From NCBI GenBank assembly GCA_022113835.1, contig JAILWY010000004.1, positions 1,429,501 to 1,493,500 on the forward strand: a stretch of 64,000 bases of DNA, given 5' to 3'. The notes beneath the pieces were generated by a model. The model saw nothing but the letters and a program-made list of their open reading frames with translations. It was not told the DNA's origin and did no database searches. Positions 24,675 to 38,400 of the stretch are shown in pieces (within the stretch, counting starts at the first letter, position 1; each line of letters opens with the position of its first letter). Made by a program: the position numbers and the translations under genes. The DNA is from Atopsyche davidsoni. Taxonomy: Eukaryota > Arthropoda > Insecta > Trichoptera > Hydrobiosidae.

Positions 24675-27600
24675 GAGAGAGCCATATTTCTTTCATTTCC
24701 CTTTTCCTAAACTGCTGTGGAACAAACGCCGGGGTGTATTACCGTGGAAATCTGAAGGTTTCATCCATCATTGATAACGGAGTCACCTTTCCGTACAATT
24801 CGAAAAATATCCTCTGCGATGGAGATTTTTTTTGTGTGAAGTATCAAGTCAGTTTGGCAAATAACTGCATAATAGCCACGATATGCGATCGGATGTTTTC
24901 CGTATATAAAAATATCTCATTACAAGAAAATTGCAAGGGCAATTAAAAACGAATTATTAAGTATTCAATTGACTGTAAATATAAATAAATAAAAGTTCAG
25001 CTTTTCGTGGGAACCTTGGGAATGTTTCAATCGCAACTCCGATCGCTGGTATTGGACGTTGTTGCATAACGTGTCCGTTGCATTTGCGTCACACTGTACA
25101 ATGACTTTATAAAATTCCTGTACAATTACTGCCATTGTCAAGCCTGAATACGAACAGCTCGCCTTAAAAACAACAACAACCTAAAAAAATAATAATAAAA
25201 CACTAAATAAGGGCGAAGAAGACTTCTAATTTCATATCAGAATCTATATGCCGTTAGTTCGTATCTATATTATAGATGCCATTATAAAAGGATGTATATG
25301 CCTTTGCTATGATTAAATTAAACAGTGACATGTCATATATTGTGTATACACAATTAAATCTTTACTGTATTTAGTTTATCAGTGGAAAAGCGTTTTAATA
25401 ATTATATGTGTCGCTTTTGACTCGCTTGGGCGTTAGCTTATCGGGCTGCACATGACGCACGCTTTTTACTATTTTCTGTCGATTAAAACAAACGTATTAT
25501 TTATCTGAATCCCATTCGTGATATAAACTAAGCTCACGCCTACGTCGTTTGGGTAAGATATTTATACACGCGTACTGTACACGCGGCGCCAATACCCGAG
25601 CAAATTATTCACAAAAGAAAAATCTACGGCAGTGCGGGAAAACTTCTTACGCGACGCGTCAGACGCGTCGTGCCTTCCAAATTCGAAATCGGGACACGAA
25701 ACGGTCCATAGACACGCAGAGTTTCATTGTAATAGACAATTCAACGAGAATTTATCGTTTTTTAGTTATTTGTGTCATTGTCCGAGTGATCCACTTTTAT
25801 GGCTCTGCAAGGGATGTGCCACGGGAGCAGTTTGCTAGCAAAGTACTGTGGAGGATCGCAATTCAATAGTATTATAAAAAAAAGTATATTTTTTGCCATT
25901 TCTGTTTTGGGTTAGGGAGTATGTCTGAAAATATTTTTTTAGTTTCGACGTTTCGATCCCAGCACTGATTTCCAAATTCCCGAATATGTTCCCAGTACCG
26001 GTTAAATATTTTATTGGATCTAGAGAAACAGCGCTTTGTTCTGTCCTTATGACGTATTTGAAGGCGCATCCTCCAATAGATGGGCGTAACTCATTGTTTA
26101 AATTAAAATATAAAAAAATACATCAATTGTTATGATGCACGGATAACTATATCAATATCATATGTAATAAAAAGAGCTCAAAGTGTTTGGATTATTTATT
26201 TATATTGTTTAAATGCATTGTGGTCAAATTACCACACAATCGCTGAACAACAAGAATCAAAATATTTTTCAGTATTAATTTTCTACCAATTCATTTGTCA
26301 GCCAAACCACCGGCATTTGTGACACAAATATTTTTTCTTGTTTTTTACATTATTTTTAACAATGCAATAAAAATGCCAGCCGGCAATAATGCGAAAACAT
26401 GGATAATATAGAAAATGAAATATTAAAACACAGAGATAAGGCTGTACATGGACTTGATAGCATTATATTCGTGTTACAAAATATACCAATAAATGACATT
26501 CTTTTGTACGATCTATGTATACTTGTGTCGTTTGTTCATGCCTTGATGAAAGTTATGGGACTATGTCGGTGTCTACAGAAATTATAACGATATTATAAAA
26601 ATTCAACAATATTAGCAACAACATGATCAAAAGCAAGTAAACTAAAAATTTTCGTGCTGGAGACATACGATTTATATAAGGAAACATCGCTCATGGGTTC
26701 ATATTCTGAAAGCGGCGCATACACCAGAGCGAGAATATGGTCGGCGGCAGCCGTCAAAATCGATACGTCGGCCGGCCCGAGCAGCCGGGAGTCTGTCTTC
26801 ACACGGCGGCGGAATAAATCTACGATGTAAATTTGTAAATACTTCGGGCAATTATTGTAATTAGATAGTGCCTTATGACAAAAGAACAATGTCCGGCCGA
26901 TCCCGAATGCGCCGAAAAACGATCATCGGAGTTCCTACAGGTTGAACGGCGCGCGACTCGCAACGTTGAACGTGCGTCACGGCGGCCGGCGTGACCAAGC
27001 AGCACCGATCGATGATAGGCGTATTTTTAATTTTCATATTCGTCTTTAATAACGATCTTAAAAATATGTGGCGTAGGTTTAATATATCTATGCGATTGTT
27101 TAGATTTATTATATCACAAATGCGTCGGTAAATTAGACAGCACGAATCGGTGTGAGAATATTCTTTACCGCTAGAGTGAGACGGTACAGGCGTAATAAAA
27201 TTTATATTTATAAAATGTTTTGTAGGTACACTTTACGAAAAAAATATACGGTATTTCGCGAAAGAGTGGCTAATTTAATGATAGATAAGTCTGGGTAATC
27301 GCAAGTGGGCATTCGTGCTAGAATAAATTAATAATCGTGATTAGGAACAGTCAAGAAAATAGTATCATTACGAGGTTTGACGTAAGAAAATGTTTCATCA
27401 TTCTATCACTAATCTGTTGAGTGGCGTGAAGTTAGCGCCAGTTTGCCAAAACAACATGGCGTGTGTACACAAAACGTAAAATGATGTGGCAATTCACATC
27501 GATTTTATTTTAAATTTTAGTTAATTTAGTTAGATTTAAATCGAGCCGTGCGTCTCGGCGAAATCCGTTCGTAAATATGTAACAAAGGTCGCGCGAAATC

Positions 27601-30600
27601 GCGAACCGAACCGTCAATACGGTAAGATAATACAGTCTAAGAGTACAAAGTTTTTCTACGTCCCGTCCCATGTCGGAAACGTTACGGGTAAACACTTAGC
27701 GGTCGCCGGCGGGTCTCGGCGGAGGAGCCATCGTTCCGGATGAAATCATGGTAAGGAACACGACGAGTTTCCGCGGGCGGACGAGGGCGAGCCGCCGGGG
27801 CAGCGGGGCCCTCGGCCCGCCGCCCGCCGACCGCTCGCCCGTCGTCCGGCGGTGTCGTTCTAGGCCGCGCGTGACCTTCACGCCGGGCCGGGAATGACGA
27901 CTTTTCCGACCGAACGCTCGACTCACCACTGACGGGCGTTTCTGTCGCAACAGATGGCGCACTCTCCGATGAACGACATCGAGGACCTGACGCTGTGCTC
28001 GTTCTGCAAGCTGCCGTTCAACGACACGGACCAGGCGCCCAAGGTGCTGGCCTGCAAGCACCACTTCTGCCTGAAGTGCGTCAACACCGTGCTGCTCAAG
28101 GGCCGCGAGCTGTACTGCCTGTACTGCTGGAAGCGTACGGAGCTGCCAGCTCTGCGCACCGACGCGCTTCCCACCTACGGCGCCGTTCTGGCCCTCGCGC
28201 GCCGCCTGGGCTCTCTGGGTTCGCTGGGCCATCTGCCCGCCCCGCCGCGACCGCCTGACAAGGCCGAGAATTGCCACACGCACGCCATGCCCTACACCCT
28301 CTGGTGCCACTCTTGCGCGCTCCCCATCTGCCGCGCCTGCGCTTCGCACCCCGAGCACGCCGCCCACCGCGTCAAGCCGCAGGCCGACGCGCGCCATCTG
28401 CTGCGGGCTGATGCGCGCGACACTCTGCACGCCATGCAGAAAATGCTCGCTGATGTGCAAGGTCTTGTTCATCGCCAGCGCGACTTTCTTGTCAAGATTC
28501 TCGAAGCCTGTACCACTCTCAAGACACAGGTGGAGACCGATCTCGTCAACAATGCCCCTGGTTTTGAACTGTCCGAGGCGCGTGACCGATTGCACAAAGC
28601 GCGCCAGAGCTACTCTGCAGCTGAAAGTCAAAGTCCTGCAGAGGTGCACCGTCTTTTGGGCGTGCTAGTCGCCGAGAAGGAGCGTTTGCAGGCCAAGCAT
28701 CACGAAATGTTCTTGCAGTGTAAGCTCGATGATCTTATCCGCAACTCGAGTGTCATCTTCGACTTTGATTTGCTCAAGCAAGCGCTAGCCACCATACACT
28801 CGGGAGAGACAAGCGTCCAGAGTGACAATGGCCACCGCAACCCTGTTCTCTTTCTGGCAAATTACTGCATGTCACAGCTGTACTCGCGTCACTTTCTTTT
28901 CAAGCAGCGTCAACAGCAGGTAGGGCCTTCCTTTCCGGGTGCTCCTAACGGCGATTCGGACTACCCTGCCCCACTCGCTCGTCTCTCCTATGTCCCTCTC
29001 GTCATGCCTGACTCGGACAAGAATGGAGATCTCAACACAATGGATGATAACCTACTAAAAGCGGGCATAGATGGCTATTCAAATGAGCATCCGAGTGGCG
29101 CTTTACCCAACCTCAACGTGTCCAAGGCGAGTCCGCTGAGCTTCGGCGACAATGGTGGCTCCCTGCATTCGCCCAATCTTAAGAACGGTGCAGTCTTCCA
29201 GTCTGAAAGTATGTCAATGGGCTTGCCGTCCCTGCTACCAGTCCACCCGGGAGGGCCAGGAATGTTGCCTCCTTCAGGGCTGTCGCACTCTCCACAGGCA
29301 GCGCTCATGAGGAACCCCTCAGCACACATATATCCCATCTATTATTTTAACATTGAAATAAATGGAGCTCCGTTTGGCAGAATTCTGATAGAAGTCCGCA
29401 GCGACGCGGCTCCAAAGATGGCAAAGAATTTTGGCATTCTCTCCACGGGGGAACTAGGCATTGGCTACAAAGGCTGTGGTATTTTCCAGTGCTGGGAGAA
29501 TGAGAGCATCATCACTGGAGACTTCGAATTGAATAATGGGCGTGGAGGGAGATCTGTCTTCGAAGAGAGCTTCTTTATGCCGGATGATACTAAAATCTTG
29601 GCCATCCGCGGCAGCGTAGGCATGAGACGCAGTCAAAAGAGACATGACAATCTGGGGCTGGTGGGTTCTCAGTTCCGCATCATCCTAAGAGAAATGCGTG
29701 GATTTACGGGAATCTTTGCTTTCGTGGTGGAAGGCCTGGAATTGGTGGATCGCATCAGCCAGTCGGGCGACAGCGCAGGGAAGCCGCAGAGCAACATCCT
29801 CATCGCCGGCTGTGGTAAGCTTAACTAATCCGCACCTGACTCAAGCTTTCGTTCTGCTAGCGAAGAGCGTTTCTCTTGCTCGTCTTCATAAACCGTGCAG
29901 ACCGAAATTAATTTTAAAGTACCAACTAACTTTTACCGTCACGAAGGGCGCTCGGGGAGGAATCGTCTCGAATCAAAGTAAGACACAAATATATTTTGGA
30001 AACTAAAGGATATACTTATAGTAAGCTTGGGGTGGAAACTAATAAAGTACGTGAAGCATGCGGAGATCTATCCGGCATCTCGCACAGCGTACTCGTCTGA
30101 CTACTGTTAAGATTAAATGGAAGGCTTCACGTAGCAAGCTGCCGGTGAATAGCCCATTTGTTGGACTCGGAGTGGGCGAGACCGGATCACAGGGAATAGA
30201 GAGTAGAGGGGGGCAGAGTAGCGTGTAGCCGCCCTCGTGACCTGAGAGCGCACCGGATGCCGCGTCACTAGGGCCTAGTATTAGAGTTAACCTGCGAAAG
30301 AATAATGTATATTTTTGCTAGAGATGGGCCAAACGTTTGTAAACTAGAGTAACGGGCGGGGTGTACCTGCGCGCGATACGCGCATATCGGAAGTTTTCAT
30401 TTTCTAAGACGGGTCGCGGAAGTGACCCGAGAAAACAATCATTAAATACATATACTATAAAGTCTACAAATGTTAGAGGATATTTACATAAATGTTAGCG
30501 AATAGGAGCGAATTTTATCACTGTTAAAACTATATTTTGAAAATTTAAATCGAGAGTACGTTTAAAGTCGATGTTTATAATAAATGTAATATAAAGTATT

Positions 30601-33600
30601 TTCACAAGCGTGTCGACCCGATATATTTATTGAAGCCGAGCCGCCCCGGGCCCGGGCCCCGTTTAGGAAGTTAAGAAGTCGTTATACCTCCCGGGGTGGC
30701 GCTGCGCATATTCTTAGTTCATCTACTAGTTGTTTATTTCTTAAACGACACCCTGAACTGCCGATTGAGAAGGGGAGAAGAAACCATGTGATTAAATAAC
30801 TGGAGCATCGTAACGGCTACATTTATTTACTAGTAAAAACGTAACTAGATTAAGTGCAACGTAATTGTTAACGACGAAAGAATAACGAAAGAATGTACGC
30901 TTCATTAAGTCGCTAATTCTCAGTGTGTTGTTTAAATCATAAATATTTATAAATGCTGTGAGGAGGACGCAGAACAGAGAGTTCGGTTCATTTTCACCAT
31001 CAAAGGATACCACTTGTAACTTAATTTTGTAATATTAACCTACCAAAGTACGACGCGGAGCCGAGTATAGTCTATAGCCCTGTAACTCTATATTGTTTAA
31101 TGATAGTTTAGTATTTATTAAGTTACGCCTGCACCTGACCGGGTTCTTATCATCTGACGAGCGTTATCGTCGCATCGGGTGTGGCGCGACTCGAAGCGGC
31201 GGCCGAGCGTTCGGGGTTTTCGAAAATCATGTGCCAGTGCCGAATGAACTCTATTCAATGTTCATCCTATTGTGGACTAGAAGAGTTCACCATTTTTCTA
31301 GAGACCGTACGGTCAGTCCTGAGGACTGAAAAATCTTTATTTATGCATAAAAGGTATATTTTAATAGTTCGCATGAGAACGGACTAGTGGACCTCGGTGT
31401 GGCCGCCCGTGGGCTGTTCTTTTTCCGGTTCAAATATTTTATACATGTTTTCTTTAATATTGTAATGATGAATTTGCTTTTGAATGTGATTTTGTGTGAT
31501 ACGTATTACACAATCTGTAAATAAGTCTATGTGTTAGCAAAACATTTTAAAATGAGGATTGCTTTATAGTTACCCAAATTGATTAAATTTTCCTTTATGT
31601 TTTTCATCAGTTTATCGTATTTATTTTTGAGGCATATCGTCCTCTGTTTTAATTAGTGAGGGTTTATGTTTAGTTATTGAAAAAAATGTCGCAATGTTTT
31701 AGCATTTACTAAATGTTTGTGAAAAAAAAACTATAAAAAATCCCAAAAAACAAAGAAAAAGTAATCTAAAAGATATAAGATATTTTTAGATCAATTCTTC
31801 TGGATGTTATTGCTCGATAAGTGTTTCATTCTATAATACGGAGAGTTTAGGCGAGGAGGTGAGGGGCCTCCCCCTGATGACGAATATATATTTCAAGTCT
31901 TTTATGTGAAAACTATATCAAAATTATTGTTTATATTATTATTCTTTTGTTAATTCTTTGTTTATTACTGTTTAACTGTTTCTATTAGCGATCATGTCAA
32001 AGTGCAATGCCAATTATGCGTTTAAGAATTTATTGTTATTTTTATTGTCAGAAGGAGTGGGTTGAAACAAAGATATATGAAAAATCTTTAGTTATATTCA
32101 AATATATAGTGATAATAATCGGTGTATAATGGAAGGTTACAATATGAGTCAGTTTCAAGCTTGAAACGGCCGAGTCCCAGGACCGAGGCTCAACCCATCC
32201 ACAGACAGGGTCAGGACTCTACACTTTGCCAAACAAACGTAGTGCCGACGGTGCGAACGTGTACGCAGCCGAGTCCGGTGAATTCCCGTGGTCTACACGT
32301 TAGACCACGATAGACTTAAAAACCAAACTTCATTTTGGCACGGTTTTTCATTTGTAATCGATTTAACATTTATGATTTGCTCTGTTTGAAGTCATAATAC
32401 TCTGTCTTCAGAGTTGCCCTGCGTGGCTCTGCTCCTATGAGGAGGTGAATGAGGCCCGAGTATAGTGACGGAGAAGGAGACTTCATCTTACGATTTGTGG
32501 ATATGTAATTTATTTAAAGTTTTGTTTGTTATCGTAAAACACCGTTATTTTCATTAAAGAGAAGGTTGTACAGACCATCCTTTGTTTGTGCCTTACTTGT
32601 ATAGCCTATATTAGCAACTAGTCGCTTTCAAGAATACACAAGGTGTATTTACGAGAAAAAATGCTTATCAAAAAAATAATTAATTTTTTTTAGTGTAAAG
32701 GTATTGATGGATACCCTGCAATGTTACAACTGTGTGAATGCACGGTGGAGCCTTCGCAGTCTTTGAGTTTAAAAAGTAACAGAAAAAAAATATTTATAGA
32801 TAGATAATTGATGACAAGAACTATATTATCATTGGAAAAATCCAGTCATTACGTTTGTTATTACATTCTAGTTAAAAGAGTTGGAAATTTAACTGTTTTT
32901 AATCTAGCTTCGTTATTAAAAGAACTGTAAGACTTTTGCAGTTACAGGTGAGATTCCACCGTGCATTGCGAGTCACTTGTACTATGTTAAATTCTGTGTT
33001 ATTGAAAATTGTGGCAAAGAGTAACAAAAGCTGTGCGTAGTGGGGCGCTTGAAAATCATTGTCTTCTATGTAGTTAAATCAACTTTGAATATTTTATATG
33101 TATTATAAAAAAGTTATACTTTATACGAAGTCTGGATTTTCAGTTGTGCGAAATCGGTAGTGAAACTCCAAAATAGTGAAAAATAACGCGTTTTCGAAAA
33201 AAAACTTTTCAAAAGATGTTTATATTTCTTTTAAATGTGTCAACCACCAAAGATTATAACAATGTATCATAAAAAGCGGAATATTGTAAAAACAAATAAA
33301 ACCACTGTTATTAAACATTTTTTAGATTATTTCTTCGATACGAACCGTTGTTTCTTCCTTTTGTTGCGGATTACTAAGGATTTGAGCTCATGCGATATAT
33401 TAAGCTTGTGAAATATAAGTACGGTACCTGATTATATTGGTTATAAATAACGTTGTAAACACAGACAGCCAAATAAAAATCCTATACTTGTAACTACGTA
33501 GTCTTAATGAAACATAACGAATTATATCTCAAAAAGTACGCACTCGCATCGCTCAACTGATGCCACTTTCCGTTCAGAGAGAATTTCGGTAGTGTTCTTG

Positions 33601-35354
33601 ACGCTGTGGGGGAGAGGCGTTCGGCTGCCACCGCCTGCACAGTATGCACCCTGGATATAAGCTGCACTTTAGGAAAACGTGGGTGCCTTCTTAAAAGAAT
33701 ATTTTATAATGAAAATTAAACGGTGGGCTCCGAAGTCTGCGATGCCAAATTAATGAAAATATTATAAATATATCTATCGAATAGGAAATAAAAAACGAAA
33801 CGTACTATCTGCTAAAAAAAATTGGCGCAATCCAAGCCTCATTTTTAAAATGGAATCAAATTTATTCTGATTTTATTGTTTTCGAATTATAAATCCCTAC
33901 ATTATTCTAGATCGAATTTTTTACTCATTTTGGATGGAATAAATAAATTAATAAAAACACTGTTACTTTGTGATTTGGGTTTAAATTGTATTTAATTTGT
34001 TTTAGACCAGTGGCGTACAATACAAGCATTGCTTGACTGTATGCCACTTGACTCGACACCACACATATTTTTGTGTTTTTATACTATTTTCTCAATGAAA
34101 TTAATGCCAAAAGTTTTCCTGTGCAATATGAAATTTACATACTTTATTGAAATTATTTTATATGTAAAGAGTAAAAACCAGCTGCCCATTTTAAACTCTC
34201 TGTATAAAATGATAAGGAAAAAACCAATGTAATTGTATTTTCTCATCGTTTTGTTCATACCCATATGTATAAAATATATTTGTCACATTAATAACCTTGT
34301 ATTATTGGTTTTTCGTAAATGAGAGAAACTATTATGGATAAAGCTTTAGTGAGCTGTGGGTGTTCTTCTCGGTGATACAGAGATCCCTGAGCAACTCTTG
34401 TAAAAGGTCATGCGATGTTGACATTTGTATAGAGTTGTGTTTCGCCTAGATCGAAAAATTATCTGAATTCACTAAACCTGCAAATCAAAATAACTATTGA
34501 TGAAAAATTATATGAACTGACAGTTCAAACAAACTGCAGTTACTTCATTTATTTATTTTATCTACAATGAATATTAATTCAGATATTCAACATGGTTTTT
34601 GAAATTAATTGAAGAATATATAAATTATTTAACTTAAAACAGAATTTCATTTTTAACATCACCGCTCGGAATATCAGTGCATACGGATTAACAAATTAAA
34701 AATGCATACGCTGAACGGGGATACAGTTCATATTTTTTAACTTAATTGCCAGTGAGACTTATTTTATGTAATTTATATCTGTATTTTAAGCTGTTAACAT
34801 AAAATGACTTAATCTTCTTAGAGTAATTTTTGCTGAAGTGCATGTTTTTTCAATAATTTTGTACACCAAAATTTTACCAGTATATAATTTAAAAAAGCCA
34901 TAGCAAAGTTTCAAAGCATGTTGCTTTGAAGAAAAAGTTATATAGGTAAAAGGCATTTTCTTTTTTTTTAATCTACGAATTATGAAAATAAGAAAGTCCC
35001 ACTGTGTATTGTATTTGTTAAGCTATCAATCTGTACACACTGCTACGCCCAGCGCTGTAAAAAAAAATTGAATTGAAAATTCATATGTAAAAAAAATGAG
35101 GGTGCGATTGGCGCAATTTCGAATTTGCTTTACTTGTGAATAATCGGTTGAGAGGACGCGCTGTTGTATCCAAAGTTTTGCTTGCGTCGAGAATGCAGGG
35201 CCTGGGGCCCACGAACTTGCTTCAAAAATCAATAGTCTCCGACATTGTCATTGCAGGATAGTCCATCAATGATAAGTGTTAAATATATATATCAGATTTG
35301 CGGTATGTGTTTAGTTTATATGCATGTTTAAAAGAATATATATATATATGTATG

Positions 35355-35412
<58 letters not shown>

Positions 35413-38400
35413 TATGTATACATAAAATGATAACAGCAACTGTACGATAACCATTTAATCGAGAAAACTAAATGTATAAAAACTATAAACGTGATTGTAG
35501 TAAAAAAAAAATCAATGGAATTACAGATATATTATTATATTATACCTGATTCGAAATATACTTCTTTCTCAATTTACGTGTCTTTGTTTTGATCCTTTCA
35601 TTCCCATCCCTTCGTGCAACTAAATATTGCATGCCCCTTAATGTAAATTCTTCATATATCATCTATGAACTACCCATAATATATGAAAAATTAGATCAAA
35701 TGGCTAGGAGACCACTAATTTTTAGATAGTGATTATTTTCTCAACTTTTGATTACACTTATCGCACTTTTGATTACACTTTACACAGTCAAATAGTTTGC
35801 TTAAAGGTATTTTATCCAGGTCTTTGAAGCCGACAAGGGAAATCATAATCTTAAAATTGATTCTATAGTTATTTAGAATTATGTAAGAGCATTTGCTTGC
35901 CATTAATAGGGTATGGGGTTGACATGTGTTTTTAATACATTCAATGATCCTAAATTACAAATCGTCTCCAGGAAAAAACCCTCTTCGGTGCATGTTTTCT
36001 GTAATTTACCTGAATACAACAACGCTCGAAGACATCATACTAGACAGACGCAATTCTTTTTGAATTTTTCCTACTAAGAGCCTAAGCCGGCCTGTTCAGT
36101 TATGACGTCCTATTCTTACAGAGTAGTGTGATTATAGACTATTTGAGCTTGCGTGTCTCCCACTCATGAAATATACATCGTAAAAAAATTTATTAATGTC
36201 ATGGCAATTCAGATTTAGATTTACTTAATGAATGGCTAAATGGGGTAGTGGCTAGTGACTGACCTTATAGAAGACATCAGGGACATACTGCTTATTGGAA
36301 GACTCGCGTACGTAGCCCAGCTCGGGAGCGTCACGCGTGGGCAGCAAGCAGTCGTCGCGCACCAGGGCCATGCACTGCCCTGACACCTGGTAGCCCTCCA
36401 TGTGCACCTGCTTTGACATGTCACCTGGAATACACGCAAACCTGGTAATGGATATGTATTCATATTTACGCAACTACATTTAAAATTTAATTTTTAGTTT
36501 ACAAAACATGCTCCGGAAAAACTGATTTAAATATTGTAACGTGCCGGGGTTCACATTTAAACGCTTATTTATGTCAACTCAGGTTATATTTATTTATCTA
36601 CGTACAGAGTATTTATTTCCACATTATATATTTATATTAACATAGTTATGAATGCAGACAGGCCGAAGCCCTGTTTGACACTAATCACAAAATGGCTTCC
36701 CCCCTTGCATCTCTAACATTCGGGAGCTCGCGCGAGGCGCCTCCTCGCTTCTCAAAGACCGCGTATCGGCGCTCCTAATCGATGGTCGCTCGATCCTTCC
36801 AGAGTCCCTTTGTTTATGGTGTTCGTTTTTCAAACTTACTGCTGGACCGTAACACTACCCCCTCCTTAGGCAATGTTCCGTCCCGGAACACTCGTTGTTA
36901 GTTCATGTGTAAGTAGCAGCAGTCTGGTCCACGTTGACATGGTGTTACTTCCAACAGGCTCAGGCGATTAAAATGAACAACCCTAGTATTTCCATTCGGT
37001 CTCTTCCGGATGCGATATATTACATCATTTATCCTCTTCATTTTCTCGTACGAACCGTTCCACGCCAGTTGAAGTTTCGGAGAGAACCCCCTCCGTCTCT
37101 GGGGATTGAATAGCCAAACCAGGTCCCTGCCTTGGTGTCCACTTCCTTCGGCTCCCAGGTCGTATCGGTCCTTCATCCTATCACTAGCACCTTGGATATT
37201 GACACGTACTTTGTCATGAGTTTCGTTTAGCTGACGGCGTAAGTCTGAGACGTAACCTTCTCCCGCCAGGCTTTCTTCAGGTTTTCCTCCGAACTTCAAA
37301 TCGCACGGGAGGCGCAGTTCTCGCCTGAAAATTACACTGGCTGGTGTTTGTCTAGTTGCCTCGTGGATGGAAGAACGATACGCCATAGGAACAGGTTCAG
37401 GTGTCGGTCCCAGTCCCCTTGATGATCAGCGACAACTTTGGATAAATCTTTACCCATAGTCCGGTTCATTCTTCAACCATTCCGTCAGATTGCGGATGTA
37501 GTGCTGTTGTCCTCTCGGCCCAAAGGATCGCTCGTTGCTCGCCGTGGCCGTCGGCGAGCGTAATTATCCGCCAGATAACACTTTCACTCACACTTATCTT
37601 TACGCGCCGGGGGTCCATTTATATGCTGAGTCATTTACAAAAAATAAAAAGAAACACGACATTACACAATGTTATATTCTGTCCACACTTCACTCGCTCG
37701 CAGAATGCCACGCTTCGCGATGATGGTCCTGTTGACCTCCTCCGAGCTTTGTCTAGGGCCTCTCGCCCGCGAAGTACCATTTTCCGCGACGATGAACCTG
37801 TTGGCCTCCTCCGCGAAATGCCCATCGCCATCTCCTCGCGAAATGCCATGCTCCGCGATGATGGAACTGTTGGCCCCCTCCGCGAAATGCCCATCGCCAT
37901 CTCCCCGCGAAATGCCATGCTCCGCGATGATGGAACTGTTGGCCTCCTCCGCGAAATGCCCATCGCCATCTCCCCGCGAAATGCCATGCTCCACGATGAT
38001 GGACCTGTTGCACCTCCCTCGCGCTCTTTCTAACGCCACTTCCCCGTGAAGCTCCATGCTCCGCGGCGACGGTCTTGATGCACCTCCCTCGCGCTCTGTT
38101 CAGTGCCACCCGCGCGCGAAGTACCATGCTCCGCGACGATGGTTCTGATGCACCTCCTCGCGCCCTGTTCAGTGCCACCCGCGCGCGAAGTACCATGCTC
38201 CGCGACGATGGTCCTGATGCACCTCCTCGCGTTCCGCTCAACGCCACTCGCCGCCGAAGCACCATGCTCCGCGATGACGGTCCTGATGCACCTCTTCGCG
38301 CTCTGTCCAGTGCCACCCGCACGCGAAGTACCATGCTCCGCGACGATGGTCCTGATGTCCCTTCTCGCGCTCTCCTTCCTGAGCCAAATCCCGTTCCGAC

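Larger units (their letters stand above)
23399..27700. other. Npl4 large intron, part upstream of the nested gene
   Basis: Mostly AT-rich, with CpG-rich islands at about 24380-24570 and 26890-27000. The first holds a 16-bp CRE palindrome followed by a TATA-like AAATAAAA. A GA microsatellite lies at 24648-24680. Two convergent short open frames are at 26399-26889. No known domain was recognised. Confidence 0.5.
30061..36263. other. Npl4 large intron, part beyond the nested gene
   Basis: Moderately GC-rich to about 31.4 kb (possibly extended 3' UTR of the nested gene), then AT-rich. It contains the large TA/TATG microsatellite and a lone copy of the 2.9-kb repeat core near 36.13 kb. No exon recognised. 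Confidence 0.5.

Noticed and set aside
27696..28649. 317-codon minus-strand open frame
   Set aside because: It is antisense to the GC-rich RING/B-box coding region. Low stop density from GC bias explains it, and it has no domain.
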